From Haliscomenobacter sp. (GTDB taxonomy: Bacteria; Bacteroidota; Bacteroidia; Chitinophagales; Saprospiraceae), in assembly GCA_016713275.1 (NCBI GenBank), contig JADJPL010000004.1, forward strand, positions 186,001 through 250,000: a stretch of DNA of 64,000 nucleotides, in the 5' to 3' direction. The notes under the pieces were generated by a model. It worked only from the letters and a program-made list of their open reading frames with translations, was not told where the DNA came from and did not search any database. How positions within the stretch are numbered: position 1 is the first letter of the stretch; every line of letters starts with the position of its first letter. A program made the translations under genes and the position numbers. Shown piece after piece: positions 1-9,353 of this stretch.

Positions 1-828
1 GTGTTCGCCCAAAGGGAAGAACCACCCCACATCCCTCAATCCAAACCCCCATTGGTTGGAATACTCATAGTCGCTGGGAAACAGCAAGCCCGTTGAACGG
101 GTTTGTTTGTTAATAGGGAAGAAACCAAACGGCAGCCAAATGGGAGTAGGCACATCCATGATTTCCAATTGGGAAGGACCGACGATCACCAGTTTATTGG
201 GGACGACTTTTTGTTTTCGGCTCCGGATGCCAAAATGGGGATGCTCTGCCGTACACGTGGTGAACAAGGCATTTTCGCTGAAGAAAATGTCATTGGAAGT
301 CGTGTCCTTCTTTTCCGCTGAAATAAACTTGGTTTTCGCCCCGTGAACGATCACGTCGTTTTGCTGAGTCGTCACATCGTACACAATCCCTTTGCCGGTT
401 TTGAAATTGTACCGCATCCGTTGGGCGTTGAACACCTGTTCGCCCTGGTTGAATTCGGGAATACCTTCCATGGTTCCTGTGGAATCCGGTATTCCTTCTG
501 CATAAACCAGATTGTTTTGCCAGTCAAACACGATAAAACCCGCCTTGAGGCTGATATCGGTGTAATTGACAAACGCATTTCCGTAGAGATAGATTTTTTT
601 TTCATCATTATCCAGGACCATGGAATCCGTGGCCCCGTAGTCTACCGGCGCATCCAGGGAATCTCCGCTTAGACGGATAACATCTCCCGGGAGCAGCAAG
701 GTGTCCTGGCGGCTGGAAGCAGAAACAGGCAGGGTATCCGGAACAGCTTGCAGGGTATCTGTTTGAGCTACTGCAAAATAGGCGGTCGCCAGCCAGCATA
801 AAAAGGTGATAAGGGCGTTTGTTTTCAA
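1..828 (-). CDS. lptD: LPS assembly protein LptD, N-terminal part (runs off left edge)
   Basis: Reading the minus strand from about 828 gives one open frame of some 276 codons to the window edge, so the C-terminal barrel is missing. It starts with a signal peptide (MKTNALITFLCWLATAYF, then AVAQ). An OstA/LptA-like segment follows (LYLYGNAFVNY, then LKAGFIVFDW and NLVYAEG), and then the onset of the outer-membrane part (PIWLPFGFFPINKQ, GLLFPSDYEYSN). LptD inserts lipopolysaccharide into the outer leaflet. No ATG fits: TTG at 828-826 places the signal peptide best, and GTG at 852-850 is the alternative. It is divergent from the amidase gene, and in Bacteroidota lptD commonly neighbours an amidase and an MCE gene, which supports the call. 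Confidence 0.85.
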   Translation of the reverse strand, partial: MKTNALITFLCWLATAYFAVAQTDTLQAVPDTLPVSASSRQDTLLLPGDVIRLSGDSLDAPVDYGATDSMVLDNDEKKIYLYGNAFVNYTDISLKAGFIVFDWQNNLVYAEGIPDSTGTMEGIPEFNQGEQVFNAQRMRYNFKTGKGIVYDVTTQQNDVIVHGAKTKFISAEKKDTTSNDIFFSENALFTTCTAEHPHFGIRSRKQKVVPNKLVIVGPSQLEIMDVPTPIWLPFGFFPINKQTRSTGLLFPSDYEYSNQWGFGLRDVGWFFPLGEH

Positions 829-944
829 GTGGTTTATTGTGTTATTTTGCACGTTGGATAGATGAAAGAGCGTTTTTCCTGCTTTTGCGTTGCGTTGCAA
901 GGAAATGCGCCGAACCGGCTACCCCAAACGATCAATTCTCGAAC

Positions 945-2270
945 ATGCGGCAATATTCTATACGTTCTTTTCTAACGAAACTCATTCTGCTTTTGCCATT
1001 GGCCCTGGCAGGTTTTAACACCGCTGTGGCATGCCGGTCCGGCAAAGTTATCAAAGAATGGGCAGTTGCAACGAATGGACCGGAGATTAAAACGGTGGTA
1101 ATCGACGCGGGGCACGGAGGCCATGACCCCGGGTGCAGCGGGAGTTCCTTCAAAGAAAAGCATATCGCCCTGTCTATCGCTCAGAAACTGGCCGCAAAGA
1201 TCCGGGCTCAGTTTCCGGAAGTCAACGTGATTTTAACCCGCGACAGCGACGTGTTTATTCCGTTGCACGAACGTGCAGCCATTGCCAACCGGAACCATGC
1301 CGACCTGTTCATCTCTATCCATTGTAATTTCATGCCGGGTTCTTCCGCCACTGCCGGCACCGAGACCTATGTCATGGGGCTCCATACGGCAGAATACAAC
1401 CTCCAGGTAGCCAAGCGGGAAAACGCCGCCATTTTGCTGGAGGAGAACTACGAACAGCACTACGACTACGACCCCAACTCTCCGGAAGGCCACATCATGC
1501 TCGCGATGTTCCAGAACGCGTTTATGGAGCAAAGCATCCTGTTTGCGGAGCAGGTAGAAAACCAACTGCATACCCAGGCTCAAAGAAAAAGCCGGGGCGT
1601 GAAACAAGCCGGTTTTGTCGTGCTCAAAGCGACGTCAATGCCCAGTGTCCTGATCGAAACGGGATTTCTGAGCAACCTGCGCGAAGAACAGTTTCTGAGC
1701 ACCGAAGCTGGTCAGCAGGAAATCGCGGCTTCCCTCGCGGTAGCTTTTGCGGAATACAAAGCCGTTATGGAGGGAAGCCAGCTCCAGGGTCGAAATCCGG
1801 AGCCCTCTGCGGTCCCTAAGGCGGTGTTGGTATCCAACCCCGCGGCGCAGGAGCCTCCGAAACCCGAATCCAAAGCCAGGGTGAATACGCCGCCGCCAGC
1901 GAAAGCCTATGGCGCCGTCCCTCCCCCTGTTAAAACCGGTTCTGCGGCGCCGGCAGGCGCGCCCCAGGTAAGCGAACCGGCCAATCCCAAGCCTGCCGGT
2001 CAGTTCAAGTTTTTTGTCCAGATGGCAGCGTCCAGCCAAACACCGTCCTCCAGCGACCAGCGGTTCGCACAGCTTCCCTATGCCGTGGAAGTAGTTCGGG
2101 AAGACAATTTGTACAAGTACCGGACCAAACAGCACCTCACGCTTGCGGATGCGCTTGGCGCCCGGGAACAGATCCGGGGGCTGGGGTTCCCCGATGCCTT
2201 CGTGGTCGTTTATTTAAATGGGAGCCGGATTCCCCTGGATACGGCGAAAAAGATGCTGGGAATTCCCTGA
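945..2270 (+). CDS. N-acetylmuramoyl-L-alanine amidase (Amidase_3) with SPOR tail
   Basis: This is a periplasmic zinc amidase that cleaves the bond between muramic acid and the peptide stem of peptidoglycan. The ATG at 945 is preferred over upstream starts because it begins a clean signal peptide (residues 1-29, rich in Leu). The Amidase_3 domain spans about residues 49-260: DAGHGGHDPG near 54-63 and FISIHCN supply zinc histidines, KEKH near 70-73 the zinc Glu, and VLIETGFLSN the catalytic Glu. A Pro/Ala-rich linker of about 90 residues follows. The last 80 residues (FFVQMAAS ... YKYRT ... DAFVVVYLNG) look like a SPOR peptidoglycan-binding domain. It forms an envelope locus with lptD and mlaD. 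Confidence 0.9.
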   Translation: MRQYSIRSFLTKLILLLPLALAGFNTAVACRSGKVIKEWAVATNGPEIKTVVIDAGHGGHDPGCSGSSFKEKHIALSIAQKLAAKIRAQFPEVNVILTRDSDVFIPLHERAAIANRNHADLFISIHCNFMPGSSATAGTETYVMGLHTAEYNLQVAKRENAAILLEENYEQHYDYDPNSPEGHIMLAMFQNAFMEQSILFAEQVENQLHTQAQRKSRGVKQAGFVVLKATSMPSVLIETGFLSNLREEQFLSTEAGQQEIAASLAVAFAEYKAVMEGSQLQGRNPEPSAVPKAVLVSNPAAQEPPKPESKARVNTPPPAKAYGAVPPPVKTGSAAPAGAPQVSEPANPKPAGQFKFFVQMAASSQTPSSSDQRFAQLPYAVEVVREDNLYKYRTKQHLTLADALGAREQIRGLGFPDAFVVVYLNGSRIPLDTAKKMLGIP

Positions 2271-2433
2271 CGGCTTTTGCGGGTTGCGCTGCTGAATGGG
2301 GCTAAGCCCGACCACAACGCCCAAGTTCTTGAACATACAGCCTTATTCGGTACACAAACCCTGGCGGGAACGGGATAACACCGCCCTTCCAGATATACTT
2401 GCGGGTTTCCTTAGTTTTCCAGGCCAGAAACCC

Positions 2434-2441
2434 TACCTTTG
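2434..2441 (+). promoter_or_regulatory. Candidate Bacteroidota -7 element upstream of mlaD
   Basis: TACCTTTG matches the Bacteroidota -7 consensus TAnnTTTG and lies 52 bases before the mlaD ATG. A T-rich stretch near 2411-2418 could serve as the -33 element, but it is weak. Nothing else is evident in 2271-2492. Confidence 0.45.
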
Positions 2442-2492
2442 CGGAAATTTTTTTTGAAATGATCACCCTTCTTATTTCTTAATTTTTTGACA

Positions 2493-3514
2493 ATGAAATT
2501 TTTATCCAACGAAGTCCGGGTTGGTATCCTTGCCGTTCTTGCTTTGGCCTTATCCTTTTGGGGCTACCAATTCATTCGGGGAAAAAACGTACTCAAGCTG
2601 GCAAACACTTATTACGTTGAATATGAGAACGTAAGCCTGTTGAAAGTATCTACTCCCGTTACGATCAATGGGGTGCAGGTAGGGTTTGTTTCTGCCATTA
2701 CCCCGGTTCAGGAGAAGACATTCCCAAAAGCACCATTGCAGAAATCCGGGCGGAAGGGTTCATGGGCGGCAAATCGGTTACGCTGTTCTATACAACGCCC
2801 TGCAGCGGGCCAGACTGCGCCAAGACCGGGGATTTTATCCAGGGCAAGGTGCTGGGTATGGTGGGGTCCATGGTCAGCCCAGGCGAGATGACCCTTTACA
2901 TGGAAATCATCAAAAACGGACTCCAACAGACCATCGACACGCTCAACCAGCAATTGCTTAGCAAAGACGCCCAAGGTCCCTTGGCGGAAAGCATGCGCGA
3001 CCTGCAAGGCGCCCTCGCAAACCTGGAAGGCGCTACCGGACATCTAAACGGGCTGCTCGCCAATTCCTCTGGCGACATCCAGGGTTCTTTGAAAAACTTG
3101 CGCAGCGTTTCTCAGAATATCGAGGCCAGCAACGCGAAAATCTCCAGCCTCATCGCCAATGCCGAACAATTCAGCCGGCAACTGGACCAGGTCAACCTCC
3201 AAAAGACGATGACTGAACTGGATCAAACCCTCGCCGGGCTGAAAACCACCATCCAAACTGCCGATAAAACCTTTACCGGGATCAACACCGTGGTGGCCGA
3301 TATTCAGAACGGAAAAGGCTCTCTGGGCAAGCTGCTGCAAGACGATGGGTTGTATGAGGATCTGGGCGGGCTTAGCAGCAGGGCAGACTCCCTCATCACG
3401 GATTTCCAGGACCGGCCCTACCGGTATATGCCGCTCAAAAGCCGGATAAAAGTGAAACGCTTCGACAAGCTGGATGCCAAAGAGGCTGCAAAAACGCCGG
3501 AAGGAGCTAATTAA
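2493..3514 (+). pseudogene. mlaD: MlaD/MCE-family lipid-transport protein, frame broken
   Basis: The substrate-binding MCE subunit of an Mla-type phospholipid transport system is anchored in the inner membrane. The N-terminal part (MKFLSNEVRVGIL, one membrane helix, then NGVQVGFVSAITP) is in one frame. The remainder (DIPKSTIAEIRAEGFMGGKSV and the long helical tail with repeated Leu/Ile heptads to KTPEGAN) is in another. The junction lies near 2705-2715. Compared with typical MCE domains about 14 residues are also absent there, so one deletion of roughly 46 bases would explain both the gap and the shift. It may be a real lesion or an assembly fault. The ATG at 2493 is preferred to TTG at 2487. 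Confidence 0.8.
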
Positions 3515-3546
3515 CCAGCCGGAGGATACCCTGTTAAGCAAGCATG

Positions 3547-5352
3547 TTAGCCCACTTCAAATTGTAATTTGGCAAGGGCGTTGTACGCGCCATCCGCCTG
3601 GGATAGCGATTCGTGGGTCCCTTGTTCAATAATCCGGCCGTGTTCCAGCACGTAGATTTTGTCCACATCCCGAATCGTTGCCAGCCGGTGCGCGATGATG
3701 ATGGAAGTCCGGCCTTTTAGTAGCTGACTTAGGGCTTCCTGAACCAGTTTTTCCGACTCGGCATCGAGGGAAGACGTGGCTTCATCCAGCAAAAGGATGG
3801 CCGGATCTTTGAGGATCGCCCGCGCGATGGCTACCCGCTGACGCTGTCCGCCCGACAGCTTCACCCCGCGTTCGCCAACCAGGGTTTCCAGCCCTTCCGG
3901 AAACGATTGAATAAACTCCCAGGCATTCGCCTTTCTGGCGGCTTCGATAACCTCCTCTTCGCTCGCCCGGGGGTTTCCGTACAGGATGTTTTCCCGGATC
4001 GTACCCCCAAAAAGTAAGACTTCCTGAGGTACAATCGCCATGTTCTGGCGAAAAGCCAGCAGGTCGTACTCGTAAATAGATTGCCCATCGACCAGAATCT
4101 CGCCGGCGTCCGCCTTATAGAACTGGAGCAGCAACTGCATGATGGTGGACTTCCCGGCGCCGCTGGCGCCTACCAAAGCGACTTTTTGGCCCGGCTCAAT
4201 CGCAAAGCTGATTCCCTTCAACACCTGCACGTCCTTACGCGAAGGGTAGGAAAACTCAACATCCCGATACGCAATAGCGCCTGCAAAACGGGGTAACGGA
4301 GGGCCCTGCGGCTCTTCCAGGCGGATCTCCGGATCCTGGGCCAGGATTTCGAGAATCCGGTCGGTAGCGCCCATGGCGGATACCATTTCGGTATACAAAC
4401 TCCCCAGGCTGGCGATGGCGCCGCCGATAATCCCGGTAAACACCACGAAGTCCACCAGCCCTCCTTTCAGCATGTCTCCGGTTTGAACCATGAGCGCCGC
4501 CCGCCACATGATGAAGAACAGGGCGCCGAACATGACGAAGATGATAAATGCCGCAAACAACCCGCGCATGTGCGCTGCCCGGAGCGATATGCGAACAGCT
4601 TCCTGCAAAAACTGCCCGTACCGTTTCACTTCCAGCCATTCGTTGGTATACGCTTTCACGGTTTGAATGGTCTGCATGGTTTCTTCCACTACGACGTTGG
4701 TCCGCGCCAGCTGGTCCTGCCGCTCTTTCATCAGCTTGCGGATATGCCTTCCAAACACCATCGCCAGAATGACGACCACCGGGAACGTCGCCAGCATGGT
4801 GAGCGCCAGCCGGGGCATGGTGATGATGATGATCAAAATCCCCCCCAGGAGAATGATCAATTGCCGGAGAAATTCTGCCAGCGTGATCGAAACGACCCCC
4901 TGCACCTGGGTTACGTCGTTGGTGATGCGGCTCGTCAGTTCTCCAACCCGCCGTTCTTCCAGAAATGGGATTCCGAGCGTAACGAGCTTTTGATACAGAT
5001 CCGTGCGCAAAGCGGCCATGCTTTTTTCGCTGACGAGGGCAAACAATTGCACCCGAAAATAGGATAACACGCTCTGAACGCCAAGCAGCAAGAGTAAGAA
5101 AAGAAAGACGCCTGTCAGGGATAGCCCCGTGCGCGACTCCCCCGAAATGATATTGAATATCTCGCCGGGAACCTTCATGATCCCCAAGAACAGCAAACTT
5201 CCGGCAGACAAAAAAACCATCCCCAGGATAAAAGCCCAGCGATACGGAAGCACGTATCGAAATATCCGGGTCGACCGCATAAACTTTTCCCTGCTAAAAA
5301 CTTCCTTGCCAGAAGCGCCTTCCTTCTTGTCCTTATTCCTGTCTTTTTCCAT
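3547..5352 (-). CDS. ABC exporter, fused permease-ATPase (MsbA/LmrA type)
   Basis: This is a complete 601-residue half-transporter that would work as a homodimer. Residues about 30-335 form a six-helix ABC exporter membrane domain, and about 360-595 form the nucleotide-binding domain. Walker A is GASGAGKST, the signature is LSGGQRQR, Walker B is ILLLDEATSSLD, and the H-loop is IIIAHRL. Such Bacteroidota exporters resemble MsbA (lipid A flippase) and multidrug exporters; the sequence alone does not fix the substrate. The hydrophilic start (MEKDRNKDKKEG) is cytoplasmic. It is convergent with mlaD, and the ends lie 32 bases apart. Confidence 0.9.
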   Translation of the reverse strand: MEKDRNKDKKEGASGKEVFSREKFMRSTRIFRYVLPYRWAFILGMVFLSAGSLLFLGIMKVPGEIFNIISGESRTGLSLTGVFLFLLLLLGVQSVLSYFRVQLFALVSEKSMAALRTDLYQKLVTLGIPFLEERRVGELTSRITNDVTQVQGVVSITLAEFLRQLIILLGGILIIIITMPRLALTMLATFPVVVILAMVFGRHIRKLMKERQDQLARTNVVVEETMQTIQTVKAYTNEWLEVKRYGQFLQEAVRISLRAAHMRGLFAAFIIFVMFGALFFIMWRAALMVQTGDMLKGGLVDFVVFTGIIGGAIASLGSLYTEMVSAMGATDRILEILAQDPEIRLEEPQGPPLPRFAGAIAYRDVEFSYPSRKDVQVLKGISFAIEPGQKVALVGASGAGKSTIMQLLLQFYKADAGEILVDGQSIYEYDLLAFRQNMAIVPQEVLLFGGTIRENILYGNPRASEEEVIEAARKANAWEFIQSFPEGLETLVGERGVKLSGGQRQRVAIARAILKDPAILLLDEATSSLDAESEKLVQEALSQLLKGRTSIIIAHRLATIRDVDKIYVLEHGRIIEQGTHESLSQADGAYNALAKLQFEVG

Positions 5353-5368
5353 AAATTGAGCTTCAATA

Positions 5369-5460
5369 CACCCTACTGGGCATTTTCGTTTTCCTGGCGC
5401 CCAGCCCTTTCAGGTTTGCGAAACCTGAAAGGGCTAGGTCCCAAAATGTCCAGCAGGGTG
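5369..5460 (-). mobile_element. MITE family A, copy 1 (92 bp)
   Basis: This is a near-palindromic 92-bp element whose reverse complement matches copies at 39680 and 55971. The ends are CACCCTACTGGGCATTTT and the complement of AAAATGTCCAGCAGGGTG. The centre is the self-complementary CAGGTTTGCGAAACCTG. It is flanked by GCTTCAATA (5360-5368) and GGTTCAATA (5461-5469), an 8/9 match that looks like a 9-bp target duplication. It lies between the ABC exporter start and the DUF6089 gene. The rest of 5461-5752 shows no convincing gene. Confidence 0.85.
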
Positions 5461-5752
5461 GGTTCAATATGTAAAGCATCCCGGGTCCCGGGATATGCGA
5501 ACGCAAAGGTAACAACCCATGCATTGGAAAAGATGAAAAAACGAGAGAAAGTAGCCCCAGGGATCACCGAAGACCCGAGCGAAAGCGGGAATCCCCTTTG
5601 CTCCGGAACGTTTTTTTTCACTCTTGAAATTTTTCTAATAGATCGGCGTTTAAGTACTTCGAGGAAACTACAAAACACCCAGTAATTTTATTTGCCCGGG
5701 ATTCTTTCGCCACGTAACGATCAAGTTTCCCTTTTTTGGAAAAATCCCAAGA

Positions 5753-6599
5753 ATGAAAAAATTCGCACTGGTATTTTGTTTCCCCTTTATGGTTATGCCC
5801 TTGCTCAAGGGGCAGGAGGATATGGATTTGGGCATAGTTGGAGGTGTAGCGGTGTACAGCGGCGACTTGTCGGCCCAGGAGTTTGGCATTTATCTCGACG
5901 ATATTGGCGTGGGCGCGAGTATCTTCACGCGCAACCGGTTTACCCGGTTTCTTGGCGTGCGTACCAGCCTCACGTACGCCCACCTGTCGGGCAATGAAAA
6001 AACGGCGGCGGCAATCTTCAGCGCGGGTTGAATTTCAAAACCGACCTGTTCGAGCTCTCGGTGATGGGCGAATGGAATATTTTCCACACGGGCTATTACA
6101 AAGCCAAAACCACGTTCTCCCCCTACCTCAGCCTGGGGGTTGGCGCGTTTTATTATGACCCGCGGATTACCATAGGGTCGCGGGAAATCCGGTTAAGGCC
6201 GCTCGGAACGGAGGGCCAGGGAGTCTCCGGATACCCAAGCCGGTATTCCCCGTTCAATTCAGTATGCCCGTTGGGGTCGGGGTCCATTTTATCATCAAAG
6301 ACCGGTGGACTATCGGGTATGAAATCGTGGCCCGGCGCGCGCTGACCGATTACCTCGACGATGTGTCGGATCAAAGCGTCATCTACGGGGATGTCCTGCT
6401 CAATAACGGAGAACTTGCCGCCCAGGTAAGCAACCCCTCCCTCTCCCCCGACCCGGCCAACTATACCCAAGCCTATACCCGGGGCGGGCGTTTCAACGAC
6501 TGGTTTTATGTCACGGGAATTACCATTGCCTATCGAATCAGAAACTCCGGGACCTCCCGGAGCAGATACATAGATCGCAATGGCTGCCCGCGTTTCTAG
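5753..6599 (+). CDS. DUF6089-type outer-membrane beta-barrel protein, two frame breaks
   Basis: A signal peptide (MKKFALVFCFPFMVMPLLKG) leads into DLGIVGGVAVYSGDLS, typical of the DUF6089 porin-like family of Bacteroidota. The frame breaks near 6020 (after AAAIFSAG) and near 6250 (before FSMPVGVGVHF). Each break shifts by one base in the same direction, as if one base were missing. Joined, the product is about 280 residues with alternating barrel strands (FKTDLFELSVMGEWNIF, YLSLGVGAFYY, WTIGYEIVARRALTDYLDDVS). The final WFYVTGITIAYRI is a typical last strand. Its function is unknown; it is presumably structural or a pore in the outer membrane. Confidence 0.75.
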
Positions 6600-6655
6600 T
6601 GATAAATTTCCACATTTAGGGGTTTGCATGGTTTCAAAGACCCATTCTTTTGTGT

Positions 6656-6663
6656 TAACTTTG
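6656..6663 (+). promoter_or_regulatory. Candidate -7 element for the ArsC-like gene
   Basis: TAACTTTG fits TAnnTTTG and lies 25 bases before the ATG at 6688. No good -33 partner was seen. Confidence 0.4.
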
Positions 6664-6687
6664 TATTAAGCAATTGGCAAACCCTCT

Positions 6688-7137
6688 ATGTATAGCTCCA
6701 AGAGCATTTTAGTTTTGTGTGCGGGAAACTCAAGCCGAAGCCAAATGGCCGAGGGCTATCTGCGGTTTTTCAACGAAGGTTTCGGCGCTTATTACAGTGC
6801 AGGATTGGAATCTCATGGCGTGCATCCACTGACCATTGAGGTGATGGCCGAGGATAACATCGACATCAGCCATCACCTGTCCAAAACGTACCACCTGTTC
6901 GAAGGCAATCAACTAAACTACCTGATCACCGTTTGCGACGCCGTACGGGACCAGATCCCTGCTGGCCTAAGCTTCGAACGGCACGTGCACTTTTCGATTC
7001 CCGATCCCGCCGTATTTGAAGGAGACGAATCCGAAAAGCTTCAGTATTTCCGGGAAGTGCGCGAAATAGTCAAACAGGAAATTTTGCGCTTCATAGGGCA
7101 GGAACTCCTGCCGAAAGATCAATTGGCCTTTCCATAA
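6688..7137 (+). CDS. ArsC/low-molecular-weight phosphatase-fold protein
   Basis: This is a 149-residue protein of the LMW tyrosine phosphatase/arsenate reductase fold. The P-loop is CAGNSSRS (Cys11, Arg17), and the general acid is in SIPDPA (Asp106). Thioredoxin-coupled ArsC enzymes usually read NSCRS in this loop and have two further redox cysteines, near 82 and 89. Here Cys83 (TVCDAV) is present but the second position is Ile90 and the loop Cys is Ser. It may therefore use another thiol partner or act as a phosphatase. No arsenic-resistance gene is adjacent, which weakens an arsenate role. Confidence 0.75.
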   Translation: MYSSKSILVLCAGNSSRSQMAEGYLRFFNEGFGAYYSAGLESHGVHPLTIEVMAEDNIDISHHLSKTYHLFEGNQLNYLITVCDAVRDQIPAGLSFERHVHFSIPDPAVFEGDESEKLQYFREVREIVKQEILRFIGQELLPKDQLAFP

Positions 7138-7215
7138 GTTAACAACAAATTAACCTGCTAAAGTCGGCTGGGTTCAACAAAAAGCCTTTCTTTGGTTTCG
7201 CCTAAACGAAACAGC

Positions 7216-9258
7216 ATGGCGAACCTGCGTTTTTTCAACCGCGACATCAGTTGGCTGGCCTTTAACCACCGCGTGCTTCAGGAAGCCAGGGACCTTTCCG
7301 TCCCCCTCTATGAGCGCATCAAGTTCCTGGCTATATTCAGTTCCAACCTGGATGAGTTTTTTCGCGTGCGGATTTCTGCGCTGCGCTATTTCAAACGGCT
7401 CCCGAGAGAACAGCGCAAAGCACTGCTCGATTTCAAGCCCAAAAAAGAACTTCGGGAAGTCCTGGACATCATCCACTCCCACCAAATTGAGTTAGGCGCT
7501 ATTTTTCGGGATCAGATCCTCCCCGAACTCCGGCAATATGACATCTTTCTACTGACCGATTACCGGGATTTTGCTCCGGTCCAACAATCCTTTGCCCAAA
7601 CCTTCTTTAACGACCATTTGCGCCCGCTGCTCGCCACTTCCTTCCTTCAGGATGGGGAATCGCCTCCTTTTCTCGAAAACCGCAACTTGTACTTTATCGT
7701 CGAATTTACCGGGCGCCAAGCCCTGGGGTTAGTCTCCATCCCGACGACCGACCTTCCGCGGTTCCTCGTTTTGCCTGCCGCCGCTCCGGAAGAGCATGCG
7801 GTCACCTTCCTGGACGAGATCCTTCGCATGCACCTTCCCACCCTGTTCCCTTATCCGGTTCAGGCGGCCTATGAGGTAAAAATCTCCAGGGATGCCGAGC
7901 TATATATCGACGATGAATATTCCGGGGATTTGGTGGGGAAAATCCGAAACAGTCTGTCTCAAAGAGCCCTTGGCTTACCTACCCGGTTGCTCTACGACGC
8001 CGCGATGCCGGTAGAACTGCTTCACCGGATCAAGGCCATTTTCGGTTTAAAGAAACCAGACTTGTTCCCCGGGGCGAGGTACCACAATTTTCACGATTTC
8101 ATGTCCTTTCCCAACCCGGACGGGTTGGCGTCTTTGCACGACGATCCTATGCTGCCTCTGGCCTGTCCGCCCATGGAGGAAGCCGGGTCCTTATTTGAGC
8201 TGATCGCGAAAGAAGACCAGCTGCTACACCTGCCCTACCAAAAATTCGATTACCTGCTCCGGTTTTTGGAGGAAGCGGCGGCCGATCCAGCGGTAGAAGT
8301 CATCCAGATCACCATGTACCGGGTCGCTTCGCGTTCTGGGGTGGTCCAGCGCCTGAAAGCCGCCTGCGAAGCCGGGAAAACCGTCATCGCTTTTATAGAA
8401 GCCAAAGCCCGTTTCGACGAGGCCTCCAACCTGGAGGCAGGCCAGGAGCTCGAATTGGCCGGCGCCACGGTGTTGTACAGCCACCCCGGGTTGAAAGTCC
8501 ATAGCAAACTGTTGCTTATTGACCGCCGGGAAAAGGGCGGACTGCGCCGGTATGCCTATCTATCTACGGGAAACTTCAACGAGAAAACTGCCCGGATCTA
8601 TGCGGATCACGGGTTGTTTACCGCCGATCCAAGGCTCACGGATGAAGCTGCCGGGGTTTTTGAACTCCTCCGCGATCCGGCTCAGCCCAAGCTCTTTCAC
8701 CACCTGCTGGTTTCTCCGTACTATGCCCGGGCGCGGTTTTTTGATCTGGTACAGCGGGAGATCGATTATGCGATGGAAGGCAAACCAGCCTTCATGATCT
8801 TGAAAATGAACAGCCTGGAAGATCCCGACATGGTGGAATTGCTCTACCGGGCGTCCAACGCCGGCGTGCGCATCCAACTCCTTATCCGGGGTATCTGCTG
8901 CCTCGTGCCCGGGGTTCCCGGCCAAAGCGAGCATATCGAAGTGGTCTCCATCATCGACCGGTTTTTGGAACATGCCCGGGTCTACTGGTTTGCCAACGGA
9001 GGCGAAGAAGTCCTGTATCTGGCTTCTGCCGACTGGATGACCCGCAATCTGGATCGCCGGGTCGAAGTCGTTTTTCCTATTTACCACACCGGCCATGCTG
9101 CTGAGTTGAAACACCTGATCCACCTGCAGCTCAGGGATAACGCCAAAGCCCGAATCGTAGACGACGACCTGAGCAACAGCTATAAACCCTCCCTTCCTGG
9201 AGGACCTGTTTACCGGGCACAAACCGATACCTATGCGTTCCTGCAGTCCAAAAGCTGA
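7216..9258 (+). CDS. ppk1: Polyphosphate kinase 1
   Basis: It reversibly transfers the terminal phosphate of ATP to inorganic polyphosphate in the cytoplasm. The product is 680 residues, normal for PPK1. The N-terminal part reads FFNRDISWLAFNHRVLQEA and FSSNLDEFFRVR. The phosphorylated histidine is His429 in GLKVHSKLLLI, the counterpart of His435 in E. coli. STGNFNEKTARIYADHGLFT is the second phospholipase-D-like motif region. The ATG at 7216 begins the conserved MANLRFFNRD; an upstream ATG at 7192 is less likely. No exopolyphosphatase is next to it. Confidence 0.95.
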   Translation: MANLRFFNRDISWLAFNHRVLQEARDLSVPLYERIKFLAIFSSNLDEFFRVRISALRYFKRLPREQRKALLDFKPKKELREVLDIIHSHQIELGAIFRDQILPELRQYDIFLLTDYRDFAPVQQSFAQTFFNDHLRPLLATSFLQDGESPPFLENRNLYFIVEFTGRQALGLVSIPTTDLPRFLVLPAAAPEEHAVTFLDEILRMHLPTLFPYPVQAAYEVKISRDAELYIDDEYSGDLVGKIRNSLSQRALGLPTRLLYDAAMPVELLHRIKAIFGLKKPDLFPGARYHNFHDFMSFPNPDGLASLHDDPMLPLACPPMEEAGSLFELIAKEDQLLHLPYQKFDYLLRFLEEAAADPAVEVIQITMYRVASRSGVVQRLKAACEAGKTVIAFIEAKARFDEASNLEAGQELELAGATVLYSHPGLKVHSKLLLIDRREKGGLRRYAYLSTGNFNEKTARIYADHGLFTADPRLTDEAAGVFELLRDPAQPKLFHHLLVSPYYARARFFDLVQREIDYAMEGKPAFMILKMNSLEDPDMVELLYRASNAGVRIQLLIRGICCLVPGVPGQSEHIEVVSIIDRFLEHARVYWFANGGEEVLYLASADWMTRNLDRRVEVVFPIYHTGHAAELKHLIHLQLRDNAKARIVDDDLSNSYKPSLPGGPVYRAQTDTYAFLQSKS

Positions 9259-9353
9259 CCTTCCTGCCGTTTTTTCGGAAAAATGCCTCCTGCGTTTTCC
9301 CTAAACCGATGGATTCAGGTACCTTAGCGCCTTAACCAAAGCTGTCCGCGCCC

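Noticed and set aside
5373..5678. Minus-strand open frame of about 100 codons upstream of the ABC exporter
   Set aside because: It overlaps MITE copy 1 over much of its length and contains the palindrome translated. No homologous features.
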